Positions 1-13,500 of a stretch of DNA of 64,000 bases are shown piece after piece (positions within the stretch are counted from its first letter, which is position 1; every line of letters starts with the position of its first letter). Location: contig NC_044029.1 in assembly GCF_900496995.4 (NCBI RefSeq), positions 12,214,001-12,278,000 on the forward strand. Reading direction: 5' to 3'. The notes below the pieces were generated by a model that did not search any database, had not been told where the DNA came from, and saw only the letters and a program-made list of their open reading frames with translations. This stretch comes from Aquila chrysaetos chrysaetos. Taxonomy: Eukaryota > Chordata > Aves > Accipitriformes > Accipitridae. The position numbers and the translations under genes were made by a program.

Positions 1-1923
1 CATGGATTTAATGGACAATACCAGAAAAAATAGCAATTTCCTGGGCATTTATTATTTCTGTTCTCGAAAAGTACATTTTGTATGAAGTACTGTCAAATTC
101 TATCCATGCTTTAAATGTTGCTGTGTAACGTGACTTTGCAAAGCACAGCAAGGAAGGGAGAAATTATAGCTCTTCCATAAAGTTGTCAGAACGGAGTCAT
201 TTAAAAATATCGTATTACACAAAAGGACATAAATTAGCAAAAATGAAGATACTATAGCTATCCATGTTTTTTAGCATAAATATTTGAAAGGATGAGCATT
301 TTCTGGGTTGCTTGTTTTCTACAGGACAATTCAGATGTAGATTTGGAATTTGTCTGGATGAAAACCAGGTTTTTGCTTAATCGTGATTTTTATTATAGGT
401 TTTTGTTTGGTTGGTTTTTTCCTATTATTAGCCTGAAGTTGACAAATAGCAATATGTAATTGCACTTTGACCACGCCAGTTCTATACGTACCTCAATGGC
501 AGAGTCTACTAACAGGCTGCAATGCGAATGGGGGAAGCTGAGGCACGTGCCCTGCCCCTCTCAGCCCCACAGATTTGCCAGAGCTTGTCTGACACTCTTA
601 CTTGTGCTGTCTTTACTTTGTGCCTGACCCTGGAATCGCATCTATAATGGATTGTCTATTAAAAAAGACCAGTTGCTAACATTTGCACTGGTTTTCAAAC
701 ATTTGGTCTTTAGCTTGCCTGGGCCCAGGGGTAAGCTACACATCTTTGATCAAATACGTGGAGAGTGTCCACACCAGATTTTTCAGGTATTTTAGGAAAC
801 TTGAGATATCATTTAATTGAATGTTCAAGTGCACAGTGAAATCCAGCATGTCCATCTAGTCAGAAGCTTTCAGAAATCAGAGAGACACCCTGGCTCTTCA
901 GCTCTAGCCCACAAACCGGCTTCTGTGACTTAATGCAGAGGGAAAACTCCTGTCCTCTCTTGGTATAGCCTGCTGCTATACCTGGTCATGTTCTCATCCA
1001 TAGAAAAGTTAGGTCAACACGTCCCAGCTAAGTGTCAGGGCTTTGTTAGGGTACAAGCCATTTTCTTCCATACAAAAGTTCTCGAGGAGGCTTCACTGCA
1101 TGACAAGTTATTTTTGAGCAAAAATACATCAGTACCTGACATTGCTCAGCATTTCAAATCAGAGTGCATTTAAATGATAAGAAAGAGACTTAAACATTCA
1201 AAGTTTCTCTTTGGTACTTTCAGTCTGACATATTGCTGGACAGAGTGGTGGCCACACCAAAGTCATGAGGTGGAGAGGACACCTTAAAGCAGAGCACAGA
1301 AAGAAACCCCTTCCCTACTCATTTGCACTATTTTTTGGCATTTAAACACAAAAAGATAATAGGTGATATTTTTATTTTGAAATAAGAACTCTTGTACTGA
1401 AGGCCTTCCTAGATCGTCAGAGTTAGTTGCATTTCTTTCTGTGGCTTTATGTCAGCAATGGAGTTTTGCCTAATGAATATCAGGCACATCTCCCAGTTAG
1501 GCAGTATCAGGACATCTGCTAATTTAGGCAACTTAAAATATCAACAATTATATTTTTTAATGACTTGTGTGTACGTGAGGGCAGATCCCAGCCTTTCAGC
1601 AACTGGCAGCTGGGATCCCAGCACAGCTAGGACTGGGATGGCGTAACATCTTCTTAAGAGAACTAGCTATGCAGCGGGATGTGCCTTAAAGCTTGTTCTT
1701 AATTTTTTAATATATTTTATTATATAGGGAATTGGGAAATCAGAGCACATTCATACATTTGTTACTTCCTCTGTCAACAGGACAAAACCAGGCCAGCTAC
1801 ACAGAATAAATTAAACATGAGCCAGTTGAAATATTAATTTGAAATAATATTCTGTATAGACATAGATCTTTCATGATGACCAAATATTCAAAAGACTTTC
1901 TAATTGTCTGTGAATTTGCAATA

Positions 1924-1975
1924 TTTGCTGAATAATTTGAACAATTAACTTTGCTGAATAATTTGAACAATTAAC
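1924..1975. repeat. 26-bp perfect tandem duplication
   Basis: Two adjacent identical 26-base copies (1924-1949 and 1950-1975), each containing TGCTGAATAATTTGAACAA. The copies show no divergence, which suggests a recent slippage or duplication event. No gene overlaps it. Confidence 0.9.
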
Positions 1976-4199
1976 TTTCCCACGCGGTATTACAAATTGT
2001 TTCAACCATCCACCAGTCTTCTTGTTTGGCTGGTAACTTAAGTCATCTGGTATTGATTACTGCTATTGGAACTTTAAATGGCAACAAAATTAAGCAAAAA
2101 CAACCTGTGCCTTGTATAAGTGCTCACAATAATGAAACAGTATTGTTAGTTACAATTGCGAAGCCTTCAGCATAACCTCACAAATAGCTGATAACTTTCT
2201 GAACATTCACAGCCATCAAACAACATGAGCAGCACTAGCCAAGCCTGAAAAGGTTGTTATTTGGGGTTTTTTTTTTTCAAGAAGCATATCATGTTATTTA
2301 GCATGCCCTGGCACAAAGAGAAAATCTTGGTAGGTCAGTGGAAGTCTCCACAGACCACAGCGGTCTTGAGTCAGACCTCCACCGATAACCTCCTAACGCA
2401 GCGATGGACCTTGCCAGGGCACGAGCAGATGTCCTGCCCAATTCCAAGCTGCGCAGTCAGGGGTCGGCCATGGCCATCGCCATCGCCTTCTCCTTCTCCA
2501 GCAGACTCACCGAGGAAGGGGTGGACGTGCACAGCGCTGCAGACATTGCCACAAGCCATCGCTGTGCGGTTCACCGCCCGGTCCAAATGCTGTCACTGCT
2601 CATGACCTTGTCCGTTGCAAGAAAGTATCTGCTGCGCAGACTTACACCTTTACGTGGGAAGGGGTTTGTGCCGATGCAATCTGTCTACAAATGCAGCCAC
2701 AAGCTAGAAGATAACTGTTGTACTATTTAAAGAAGAGTCAGATGGGAAAGGTAATCATCGATGCCTTGTGGGCTTCATTTGACCTTCATCTAATGTTTTT
2801 CCATGGACATACAGCTGAGCGAGCCCAAATGTGGCCACACACCATAAATTCTGAAAACACACATAGAAAAGATGCAGCGCAGTGAAGAATGATATGAACA
2901 AATCTGGATGACATTTAACATGGTTAAATGGTTAATGGTCATATTGTTCTTGGGTTTTATTGAAAATTACCAGGCGGGCTTTGGAAAATATGCGCTGTTG
3001 GGAATCTGTTCAGAGTTTTTATCAAAGCTTCTTTGCAATTAGTGGCAAATTATTGTTCATTCCTCTGGAATTCCTTGAAATAAGATCACCCTGATTTCAG
3101 CCCGATACTATTCATAGCCTCGCAATCTGCAGCTCTATGGGAAATATGTTTTAATAATAAATGTAACAGCAAGTATTTGTGCGGCAAGCAGCAGTGATAA
3201 AAAGTCAGCGCCGTTGAATAGCATTTTCACCGTCAAGGGACTTGACTTGCCAACCTTAATCTTTAGCTCCCTGCGAGGAGAGTGTGTGAGCAGTTTATCT
3301 CAGTAAATGCAGTGACGGGAGCGGCTAATCTCTCCATCCTGAGGCTGGTGGGTCACACCCTGATAAGCACAGCCCCGGCGTGGCAGGTCCTGCGGCTGGC
3401 TCGGGCACCGCAGAGGTAGGCTCCGCTGGATGGAGGTGCCGTTCAAATATGCTGCTCTTTCCTTGTTCAAGTACGTCACAGCCCTGTGAGTTAATTATTG
3501 CTCCTTTTTTTCCAGCAGGAGTGAAGGCACATACATGGGAGTTGCTTGCCTGAGGCCAGGGGTTTGGAGCTGAGCCGGGAGCCAGGATTTTAGGGAGCCT
3601 GTCGTCCTCGTCCTCCCAGTGCTTGCAAACACCCCGCTGTGAGCACGGCAGCTTCTGGGCTGCTGTTCCATCGAGCCTCAGAAATGCGAAATCTTTGACT
3701 TCCCAAGTCTGACTTGTCCCACGTGGTTGCCCAAAGTCCCACGTGGGACTGGAAGTACGGGAGATGGCTGGTGTAGCCCGGCCAAGCTACAGAGGGTGAA
3801 GGTCCTCGCTGGAGATACGGTGGACCCCAGCTGCAGCTCCGCTCCACCCTTGCTCCTTCTTTCCCACTATCAAGGATGGCAGGTAAAGGTGTGGAGGAAG
3901 GAGAGCAGAGACCTCTGGCTGGCCTTTCTTCCTAAGGGAAGGTTTCCATCTGCGTGTCATCCAGGGGCTGTGCCACTCTCCTCTTGCCAAGGGGACACTG
4001 CAAAGTCACTGCGGTGCGAGAGAAAATTAGAATTATGTGTTCCTCTATTGCAGAGCTGCACAAAGTCTTGATGCAGCAACATCTGCCTCATCTACAAGCG
4101 TGCTGCTGATGGGCCATAAGGGTACACTAATAGAAAAATAGATTATTATTAGCTACCTCATTGAGAAAAAGGTGGCGTTAAAAGTATCACAAATAGCTC

Positions 4200-4900
4200 G
4201 GGTTTTTTTTCAAAGCCATGAGGTATGAGGCAAAGAAGATTAACCATGAAGGAAATAGTTGGAGCTGTGTCACTATCATGGTTGTTCCTAACAGCATAAT
4301 TGTCAGCAGCATGAACAATAGAAAAGCATTGTTAATTTAAACTGCAAAATATTTTCAAGTAATTTATGCAGCAAAAAAGCCTCTGACTTTTACAACAGCC
4401 AGAGTGAAGGCATGCAATGATTTTAAAGGCAAAGATGTTGCTAACAGTTCCTTTGAATGGATGGGATGCATGCTGTTTCTTTTCCTCAAATAACAACAAA
4501 TGTTACTAATTTGATTAATGACTAACCTTCAGAAATTAAAAAGACAGCATGGAAATCTTGATTAGCAATCATTGCTACCGAAGTTAATGATTAATTAACA
4601 ATTGCTCAAATGAGTTCCTGCAGCAATTGGATGAAATTATATAGGAAATTACTGTGCCATGATACACGAGACAAATGATTCCCCTGGTGTGTATTTATAG
4701 AAGTAAATTGCACAAAGCAAGCAGCAGAACAATTATCAAAACTAATCACCCCTGGAACTTGGGATCTTGTTTATCTTTTATCTGGGGCTGTGAAATGGAC
4801 AGATAATACCCATGAAAAGCCATATTACCAGTGGCAAACCTTAGCATCTGGTGAAGGATGCTCACCCAAAGTGCCAGCCTTACAACAACAATAAATGCTT
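4200..4900. promoter_or_regulatory. Candidate conserved non-coding element (homeodomain-site rich)
   Basis: An AT-rich but non-simple stretch with many TAAT/ATTA cores, for example TAATGATTAATTAACAATTG around 4586-4606 and TTGATTAATGACTAA near 4511. The base composition is complex, with no long frame and no repeat signature. This texture is typical of vertebrate developmental enhancers. That is inference from motif density; I cannot measure conservation here. Confidence 0.25.
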
Positions 4901-7499
4901 TTCGTGCTCCCTCCTAACCTCCTAGTTTTGAAAGAAAGTATAAAAAATTGCAGAGACTCTGTTTTCTTCAGTGAACAGTGTCAGGGATCGTAATGATGGC
5001 TTTCTTTCTTTTTAAGGGCTTTATCTAGCAGAGAAATGCAGACAGTCAACTTTATGTGCAGCTGGGTGACCACTGGTTTCAAGGAGCACTACAGATCTAT
5101 TTGCATTCATCTCACTGCAGGATCTGTTCTTGGTCATTTATTTTACTTAGGTGTGCTTGCAACAAAGTGAAGATGGAAACTGCTTTATGTTACATTGAAA
5201 AGAAAATGGGGGGGGGAGCTGTAGAGGAAAAATGATGCAATCATCAGAAAATTACTTGAAACAGCAATAAAATGTTAATAGTCTAATGAAAAGGAGAGAT
5301 GGAATACAAACCTACAAAACTTGTCACATGGTTGTATTTAATAAGAGAATTTATTTTTAAGTGAATGGATGATTCACATGGAAAAATATGTTCTAAGTGT
5401 TCATCGTCTGTGGGAGAGTACTGTTACAACATGCATAATGTGGTTTCAGAGAGAACAGTTTGGCTTTGTAATAAAGATGTGGGCTTCAGCGGTAAGAAAA
5501 GTCTACATTACTTTAAAAATCTGTCAAGGTTCCAGAAATAAAACTTTCTTTAATGGAAAAATATAGCATCATTATTCCCAAGCTGTTATTACGACTTGGT
5601 CTTGTCATGCAGAGAAATCCGTGGTTAGTTATCCATGCTACTGAATCATTTGATAGTCTCCTTGAAAGATACCATCCCATCCATTTTATAACATTCTAGT
5701 AAAACACAGCTACGGTGTAATCATCTTCCTTTTCACAATATATGAGGGTCATAACACTGCAGTGGGGAAAAATGTCCACATCCTAAAACTTTCATTGCTC
5801 CTTCTGGGCTATAAACCCCTTACCTACATCTGCTGTTGTACTTACTTTCCCTTCTCTCCTGCATTCATTTATTCAACATGGAAATCTACTGGCAAATGAG
5901 CTTCTTATTCCAGTTTCCAGAGGCAAAAGCTTGTTTCACGGATGTAAAGGGAAGCCCAAGTTCATTGCCTCCTCCTAAACCAGTTCTGTCGATGATTGTA
6001 TCTGATGGGAACGCTTGGACTGATGTTTATTCACCACAGGGTGTTCCTACATAGCACGGGGGGAAGGTACGTATGGTCCTGGGCATATATCAACATATTA
6101 ATGTGAGATAACCCCCAGTGCTTTAGGCTGAGGTGACTTGCTGAGATGGGTAGCAGAGACACAAGTAGGATCCAGCCTCTCCATAACTCAGAACTGAACC
6201 CAGATAAGTACTGAATCAAAAATAAATGTATCTAGTCTTTTTTTAATTGCCCTCACTGAGAAAAGTTGTAAAAGGATGGCATTTGTCACTTTGGTTGCTT
6301 ATTTGTTTAAAACATTGCTAATGAAGTGATTTGCTGTAGCAGAAGTATAATTACTGCTTGTATAGCATAACTTGGGCCGATGTGAATTTCCATTCCTAGC
6401 TATGATACTATCTGGAAACAGAGAACTTTTCAGTATTTGCATTTAAACCTAGTTACAAGTACTTAGAGAAATGGATAGATATACTTGAAACAAATAGATG
6501 AGCTGGAAAAAGGAAAAAAGAGAGAAAGAATCTGTTACTGAAAAACAGCCATTACCACATCCATCATTCCTGCATTTCAGGTCTGCCAGAGCCCAGGACA
6601 AGAGAAAATAACTTGTTTAATTCATTAACAAACAAAGCAAAAATGAAGCATCATTTCTGTTTCTTGATCCTAACTTCCTGAGGGGTAATGTTTATAGGCA
6701 GAACAAAGATGAAAATGTCCATATGCCTCTCATCCAATCTGAAAAATGTAATAAGTTTCATTTCCCTGCAAAAATAAGATGCTAGGAAATCTTCAAGTAG
6801 GAGAATGCATCCATTGTCAGGTACTGTAGGGCAGTAGCTATATTCCTTCAACATTAGTTTCCTGTTAAAAGGTATAAAGAATGCACACTTGCAATCTGGC
6901 ATGACTTTGACCCAGGCTGTAGCTTTGTTCAATAAACATCACTGACCACACCATAATATATATATATCTCTCCAAAAAGGCAACCTATTTAATTTGTGGT
7001 TTTTGTAAGTAGTATTCAGGAAAAAAATATGAAACTGAAAACTCCAGAGCACTAGCAGCCACACTAAAGGAGAAAAATGAACCTTTTAGTAATATTTATA
7101 TTAGTGACTTGTATCAGCAATCCTGATGCAGGCTGAAGTAAAATCTCAGCAGCCAGCTCTAACACATGCTCCATACAATTTGGAAAGATCAATATTTTGA
7201 CACCTTTCTTTTGGCTAAACCTCAAATTAAGATCCAAATCCTATGCATTACAGAATGTTCCCATGCACTACAGAGTGCCCCTGGTGGGATGCCGTTTGCC
7301 CCTGCTCCCAGTAATTCAAAGCCCCCTTTATGGCAGATGTTTGTGAGGACCTATTTAAGATAAAAGAAACACAGCTTCCAGTTTCCTCTTGGGTACCGTT
7401 CTAGGCCTGGGGAAATTCAAGTCAGGTAGAAAACTTTTCTTCTACAGACAGGAGAAATCCCAGTTCCGCAAAAGGAAGCTGCACACAAGTCCCCAGACA

Positions 7500-10400
7500 T
7501 GGGACAGCTGCACCAGATTTGGCGTGCAACTGGAGTGCACAAAATGAGCACTGTCCCTAATGATGAAGTTCAGGGACATGGCCTTAATTGGGCCCTTTGA
7601 AAATGCTGAAGAATTGAGTAAAACTGATGAGCCAACGATGACCATGGAAACAAGCCATTACAGCCACTCAGCCAAAAAAAAGCAAAGCAACGAGTTGGCC
7701 AAAACACTGAATCAAAAAAGCAGCTCAGCCTTCTTGTACCCGCAACGCTCTTCTGTGTTAAAACCCATTCTAGCTATAGGGCAACAGACCTGCCTTCCTG
7801 TCCAACTCCTCACCCCCCTTTTGCCCTTCAAATTGTTTTTTAAAGCGTATTCTTTTGTAAAGCTTTACAGCTCCCTCCCTCACCATGAGACATCAAATGC
7901 CGATGCTCTCGTTCTGTACAGACTTTGTACAGACAAACCCCCTGACGTTAACAGCCTGTCGGAGCAAATAATAGCGTGAGGACTTCAGGACCTGGCCAGG
8001 AATTGGGTACACATGGACCTCTCAAACCCTCCTCGATACGCTGCTCACCAGCCGGCCCCTTGACTCCAGGATCAAGGAGTGATACCCGAGGATGGTGGAG
8101 CATGTCCTCCCTCTCGGGGCCCCCAAAAGCGGGGGAAAGTCAGGAGCCCGTGCCTCAGGAGAACGGGGACGCGGGGGTACTGCAGGTACCCGTGCCATGG
8201 CACTACCCACATCAGCTCCTTCAGCTGAGTTTTCAGGAGACCCAGACGCCTAAGCCTCAAGCAACCCCTGATGAAGGACTACCTAGTACAGCCCTACATT
8301 TTAAGAAACACCGCGAGCTGATATTTAGCCATCTAAATTGTACAGAGTGGGCACAGGTTGGATAAAAATTTACCTTTTGCTGAAACATATTTTAATCCAC
8401 AGCAGAAATTCAGAGCTCGCGCTCTTTCTCATCCCTCTCAAAATCATTTAAGCTTTTGTTATCAGAGCACCTGCAGCACAGGGCACCAGCGACACCCACT
8501 TGCTGCTCGCCTGAGGGCTGGCGCGGGATCTGCGTGCTGCTGGAGTGACATTTCCCAACAAATGCCTTCAAACTGTCATAAATATTTCCGACATCAGGTC
8601 TCTGTGTTCAGACTCTTCAAACACATGCTAACGCAAGCCAGAATTGTACTCAGCGAGGCTCCCTTGGGACTTAAGGCAAATTTGTGGGTTTGTGCTTGCT
8701 GAGTTGGGCCTTTTGCAGCATAACTTGGTACTCAAGATGAATGAGGAGCCGTCTCCTGGAAAACTGGATTCCTGCAGACGTTTTCATTGATTGTTGTTTT
8801 AAAAAGTGCTTTGAGAAAATATGGAAGTGCTTCAGTTCAAGAGGCTGGGGAGTCCAAGATATTTTATGAGTCTCAAATGCATAAATGTTCTAAGTCTCCC
8901 ATCTCTGCTGAATTGTCTAGAAAACATGCCATGGCAGGAGGGTACAGAAAGGCAGCACAGTGTCTTTTCTGTGCTATACATCCAAACGGGTGGTCATGTC
9001 TCCCATGAAGAATCAAAGCCTGAAACCCTCACTCAGCTCCAAGACCTGCGCCATGGTGTGGAACACCAGCCTGTTCATCCCACCGACTCCGACGCCTGAG
9101 CAGGGGCTGCGAAATCAGGTCCTGAGATCACAGCCCTGTTCTCCAAAGCTGCTAAGGGGAACCTACTTCAGATTCTTTCAAGCTGATGGGACTTAAGGTA
9201 TGCCCTTAAGTGTGTGTTTTACCAGGGAGCTTACTTCAGCCCTGACCAAACAAAAAACATTCTTGGGAACCTCTTCAATAAAAATACTGTAAGTAGGGAG
9301 CCTGAATCCAGCAAACTGCTCCAGACTGTCAGTCAGTGGAGCCCACTGACCTCCCGAGCTGCACAAGGGTCTGTCCCAGCTGGGTAACAGGATGAAAGCC
9401 TCAGCTGGGATCAAGCCCACAGAGCTGGGACCAGCACAGATACTCGGACCCCTACGGCTCGGCAGTGATGTTGTACGTACGGTGCACACAGGTGCCTCAG
9501 GAAACACCGAGCAGGCAGAGCCCTGCTCAGCTCACACACTCGCTGAGTTACTACAGAGAGGTGGAAACCAGGAGGCAAAAAGCAGCCCTCAGCCTAGGGA
9601 CCCCGGCTGCACCTCAGGGGCATCCCTTCCTTCGCCCCCACGGAAGACAATTAACTCTATCCCAGCTGAAACCAGGACACCCCGACACAGGGCATTCGAA
9701 AACGGAGCAGGGTGCCTGCTTTTCTTTCAAACCACAGCTGGAAGGGATGGATGACAGTAACTGGTCAGAGCCCTTGCTCAGGACTCCTAGGGCACAAAGT
9801 CCCGCTTTTCTGGTCGGTACCAGAGGAAACGGGCCAGCCCAGGCTGGGGCACTCGGGGTCCCGCAGAGCACGTTTGTGGGGGAAAGCAGATGGAGGAGTT
9901 GTCTGTCTGTCTGTCCTGCCCCAGGGCCAAACACCACTGACGGGGAAGCCCTGGGCTCCCTGTTCGCCTGGGTAACTGTGCTCTTACAGGGAGCAGTCCC
10001 TGAGTGATGAACTAAAGCAGCCCTGAGCAGAAAGAAGAGCAGGACGGATAACCCCTTGCCCCAACAGCAATCCCCTCTTCTGCACCCACACGTGGCAGCC
10101 CCATTCTCACGGGGCAGCTTGGAGCCTGGCGAGGGGACAGTCCTCCGGGACCGCCGGTGTCCCCTCCGCCTGGAAAGAGTACTAAATCCTGGTTTCCCAG
10201 TCTTGTCGACTGCCCTAATTGCAAGGTTATCGCTCACAATAGCACCACAAGTTGCCTTCAGGGAAGCTGGCAATGGTATTTCTGCGAGAACAATCCTGCC
10301 TGTGTACTAAGCAGGGCGATGGCTGTGGGGCAGGGACATTTTGCTTAGGTTCCCTTAGGATCCTGGCATCCTCCACGCCCCGAGGCGACATCCATGCAAG

Positions 10401-10510
10401 AGCTGGGGCAGCTCTGGGTCTGCGCAAACATGCAGGTCCAGGAACCTTAAAATCGGGAACCGAGGAAGCTTTGCAGTCGGGTATAAACACGCTTCTCCTT
10501 TAACTGTCCA
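7500..10510. other. Intergenic GC-richer patch with chance open frames
   Basis: G+C is clearly higher here than on either side, which lengthens chance open frames on both strands (for example 9614-10273 on - and 9465-10007 on +, which overlap each other). None carries a recognisable domain, signal peptide or repeat, and the translations are low in information. I see no convincing splice-bounded exon. A short CTGT run sits near 9900. The patch could hold an unannotated non-coding exon or regulatory DNA, but nothing in the sequence shows it. Confidence 0.5.
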
Positions 10511-13500
10511 AGTCCTCTATTGGATTTGACTCCAAGTTGTACACAATGGGGTAACACACGTGGAAAAAAAATATGACTTACCTTCTCCAGGTGCTATGGT
10601 ATAATATAAAAATCATATCTGACACCTAGTGAACATCAGCAACAGTGACAGCTGCTGGTCTTAGATGAATGCAGAAGTGCTGACACTGCAACCTCCAAGT
10701 ACAATATGGTACATTATCTGCACGTGTCCCCCTCCCACCCACCTGAAATTAAGCCTTCTGGGAAGACATCCAAGAAAGAGTACACCTAATACTCAGGCCT
10801 CTTGTCTCCTGTGACAAAACCCCATAGAATGGAGCAGATTTAAGAGCAACAGAAAACCTAAAGCAAAACAAAGAAAACCATTTTTAAGAGCTACGCTGAG
10901 TGCCAGAAGGCTAAACAAAGACTTTATCTGCTCCCAGAATAACAAACTGGTCCAGTGCCACGAGTAGTCTAGCAGTTCTGGAAAGCATATCACTTAATGC
11001 CAACAATAACAGACACCTTCGGTCAAATATGACCCCTTTACAGAAATCTACCATATATGACTAATTCAGACAGACAGTAGTAAATCAAAAGTCTGTTCCT
11101 CATCTATACATGAAATTATTTATAACATAGTGAAATTCTAACATTAGAGTGGTATATTGCACAATAATTTTCTTTCATATTTATTTATTTTTCCAACATT
11201 TCTTCCCTGAGGTATAGTTGAACTAGGGAGAAAAGAATCAAACTATGAAATACTATATAAATTCAACTGCAAACACGCTGCTAAGACAAACTAAAATAAC
11301 ACTGGAACTTGACATGAGTTATCTGAAAAGGTCAGGGCAATAGATGTGAGATGATGTAAACCATGTTGTCCTCCCAGTCCACGTGAAAATAATACATTTG
11401 TGTATACATGTGTGCGTGTGTCTGCGTACGTGTGTGCATTCTGTACCCACTTGTGGGCTGCTCTCAGGCAAGGAGGAGTGAAATAAGCCAGATAAGGCTT
11501 CGGGGTGGAGGGAGTGAAAAGACTGTCGGGCAAAGGGGAAAATAAAGAATTAGGCAACATGGTACGTCCTGCATTTTCCATACGGCGAGAGCAGGAGGAG
11601 TGGGGAGGCAATGACAGCAAAATGATTATCAGGAAGTGTTTGTATATGCAAGAGAGCAACCCCTAGAAACTACTTCTGTACACATTACTGAGACGATCAG
11701 GAAAGGATTACGTTTACACAGATTTGAATAGCATATGAAGTTCCAGAAGCTAAAATAAACAACTCCAAGGATCACTGACTTCCCTCACTCGAGAAGGACT
11801 GTGTTTGGTTGTACAAGTCTGGAGCAACAACGGTCAACGCTCTCCTCTTGCAGGACTGGGCAACCCATCGTTTCCCCAATTATAAAAGTTCATTTCAAAC
11901 AACAAGGGCTTAATGATGTGTCGACCCCTCCTGGCCCAAACATCCACATGAAAGTGCAGGGTCTCCATCCTCGGTGGTGAAAGCCTCACTGAGCTGGCAT
12001 AGAGTTTGCCTGAGCACGTACAATCCCGCTCCTGAGCTACCAGCACAATGAACGAAATGTGGGCAAACGGGCTGGAAAAATGTCCGGCCGAGTGCCCGCC
12101 AGCCTCGCGCTTATTGCCCAGCTGTGAACCGGTGGGCTGGAAGCAAGGAAAGAAACTGGTAGAAATTTCCGACACCTCCAAGCCTCCAAGGTGTCCAGGT
12201 ACCCTACAGTTAATGGGATTTGGTGTCTCATCTGCATGACCGAAAGCTGATTTGGTGTGTAACCGGCCTGCCTGTCATCTCTCCAAACAAGAGCTGTACT
12301 TCTGAAGCACACCAGCACTTTGAGAACATTTTCTGAAATACCAAATGGGTAAGAGCAACCCGAGTGTGGTGAGAGAGGAGGCAATCTGCGCATGAGAGGT
12401 CTTCTGCTGCAATTTGGCAAGTCCTCCCTGAATGCAAAACAGCTGCAGGCTGGTGGAAACTACCAGCATTCATTATCCTGAACGTGTAATTATCAGCAAC
12501 TGTCTCACCCAATGGTTAAATCTTCATTTCTCAGCTGATTTCCCTATTGGTTTTGGCACCAGACTCCAAATGTGCCACAGGCAATGGAATCACCCCATTC
12601 CCTTCTCTAACGTTTAGAGAAGACCATTGAAAGTATCATCGAATAGTAAAAATTGTGCTAACTTCCAAAGCAGTTTTATTTTAGCTTACATCTCTTGCAA
12701 TTTAAAAAAAAAAAAAAAAATCCTCTTCTGTTTTGCATAAAATGACTGCTTTTTAGAAGAGCTAATTACTTTCGATTCCTGTTAACCTTTTTGCTGGGAA
12801 CATAATCTCAAATTGAAAACAGTATCTGGTTGCATGACAACAATTACATGTAAATAAATCAAAACAAATTTTAGTTGTGAATTTCAGGTCCATGTAATTA
12901 TTCTTAGGACATTAAAAGCTGGTTTTGGAAGGACACGTACAATGTCAAGGGGCCTTTAAAAGGCCTAGTTCATACCAAATAACCACAGGCTGGAAACAAA
13001 ACTCTTCTATTTCTGTTGTAAAGCAAACACAAAGGTTAGATTTTGGTATGCAAAACTAATACAAAGGCTTTTTAATGCTTCAATACCTGCTGAAATTTTT
13101 CAGTGCTTGTTGCACTTCTGCTCCATTACTGTTTCTGCGCGGTTTGGCCTGAGTCGTGCTGAGACTTTGCTGTTGGAAATACTGACGTGGCTCGCTGCAA
13201 GAACAAGACTGAAACCATGTATGGTGATGGAGAGACAGACAGAAGGCTGCTTGTTAAATGACATAACATTACCATAACAGTAACGCCTAGCATTGCATCT
13301 TCAGACTCGTATGTTGACCTTCAGTTGGTGAGAGGATTACGGCTGCAACCAGCTGTGATGGCGATACGGCTCTCCGTAGTTAAACTTATTGCCCCCAGCG
13401 TTGGCTGCTGTTATCCTCACTTTACAGGTGGGGGAAAAAGGCCAAGGAAAAGGAGCGAAAACCCGTCCAGACCTTACCGAAATCCATTGGCCTCTTTTAG

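Larger units (their letters stand above)
1..7500. other. Intergenic DNA, AT-rich, no gene recognised
   Basis: I see no coding exon, RNA gene or known transposon here. Open frames are short and have no familiar protein signature. The stretch holds a 26-bp tandem duplication (1924-1975), a 9-bp inverted repeat (GATCCCAGC at 1584-1592 against 1609-1617) and a homeodomain-site-rich block at about 4200-4900, entered separately. In mammals E2F7 lies on this side of CSRP2, but I recognise no E2F7 exon, so that gene should be further left if synteny holds. Confidence 0.6.

Noticed and set aside
7560-7979. 139-residue + frame (begins MMKFRDM)
   Set aside because: No recognisable family, no Kozak or promoter context, and no neighbouring exons with matching phase. 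Not strong enough to call a gene.
9465-10273. Overlapping 180-residue (+) and 219-residue (-) open frames
   Set aside because: They overlap on opposite strands in GC-rich DNA, lack any domain, and have composition expected of chance frames without stops. No splice context supports them.
12704-12720. A17 tract as tail of a processed pseudogene
   Set aside because: No retroposed coding sequence or target-site duplication is recognisable upstream.
12951-12965. GGCCTTTAAAAGGCC as a CArG box or promoter
   Set aside because: It has seven A/T between CC and GG rather than six, and there is no gene start nearby. It is kept only as a short palindrome.
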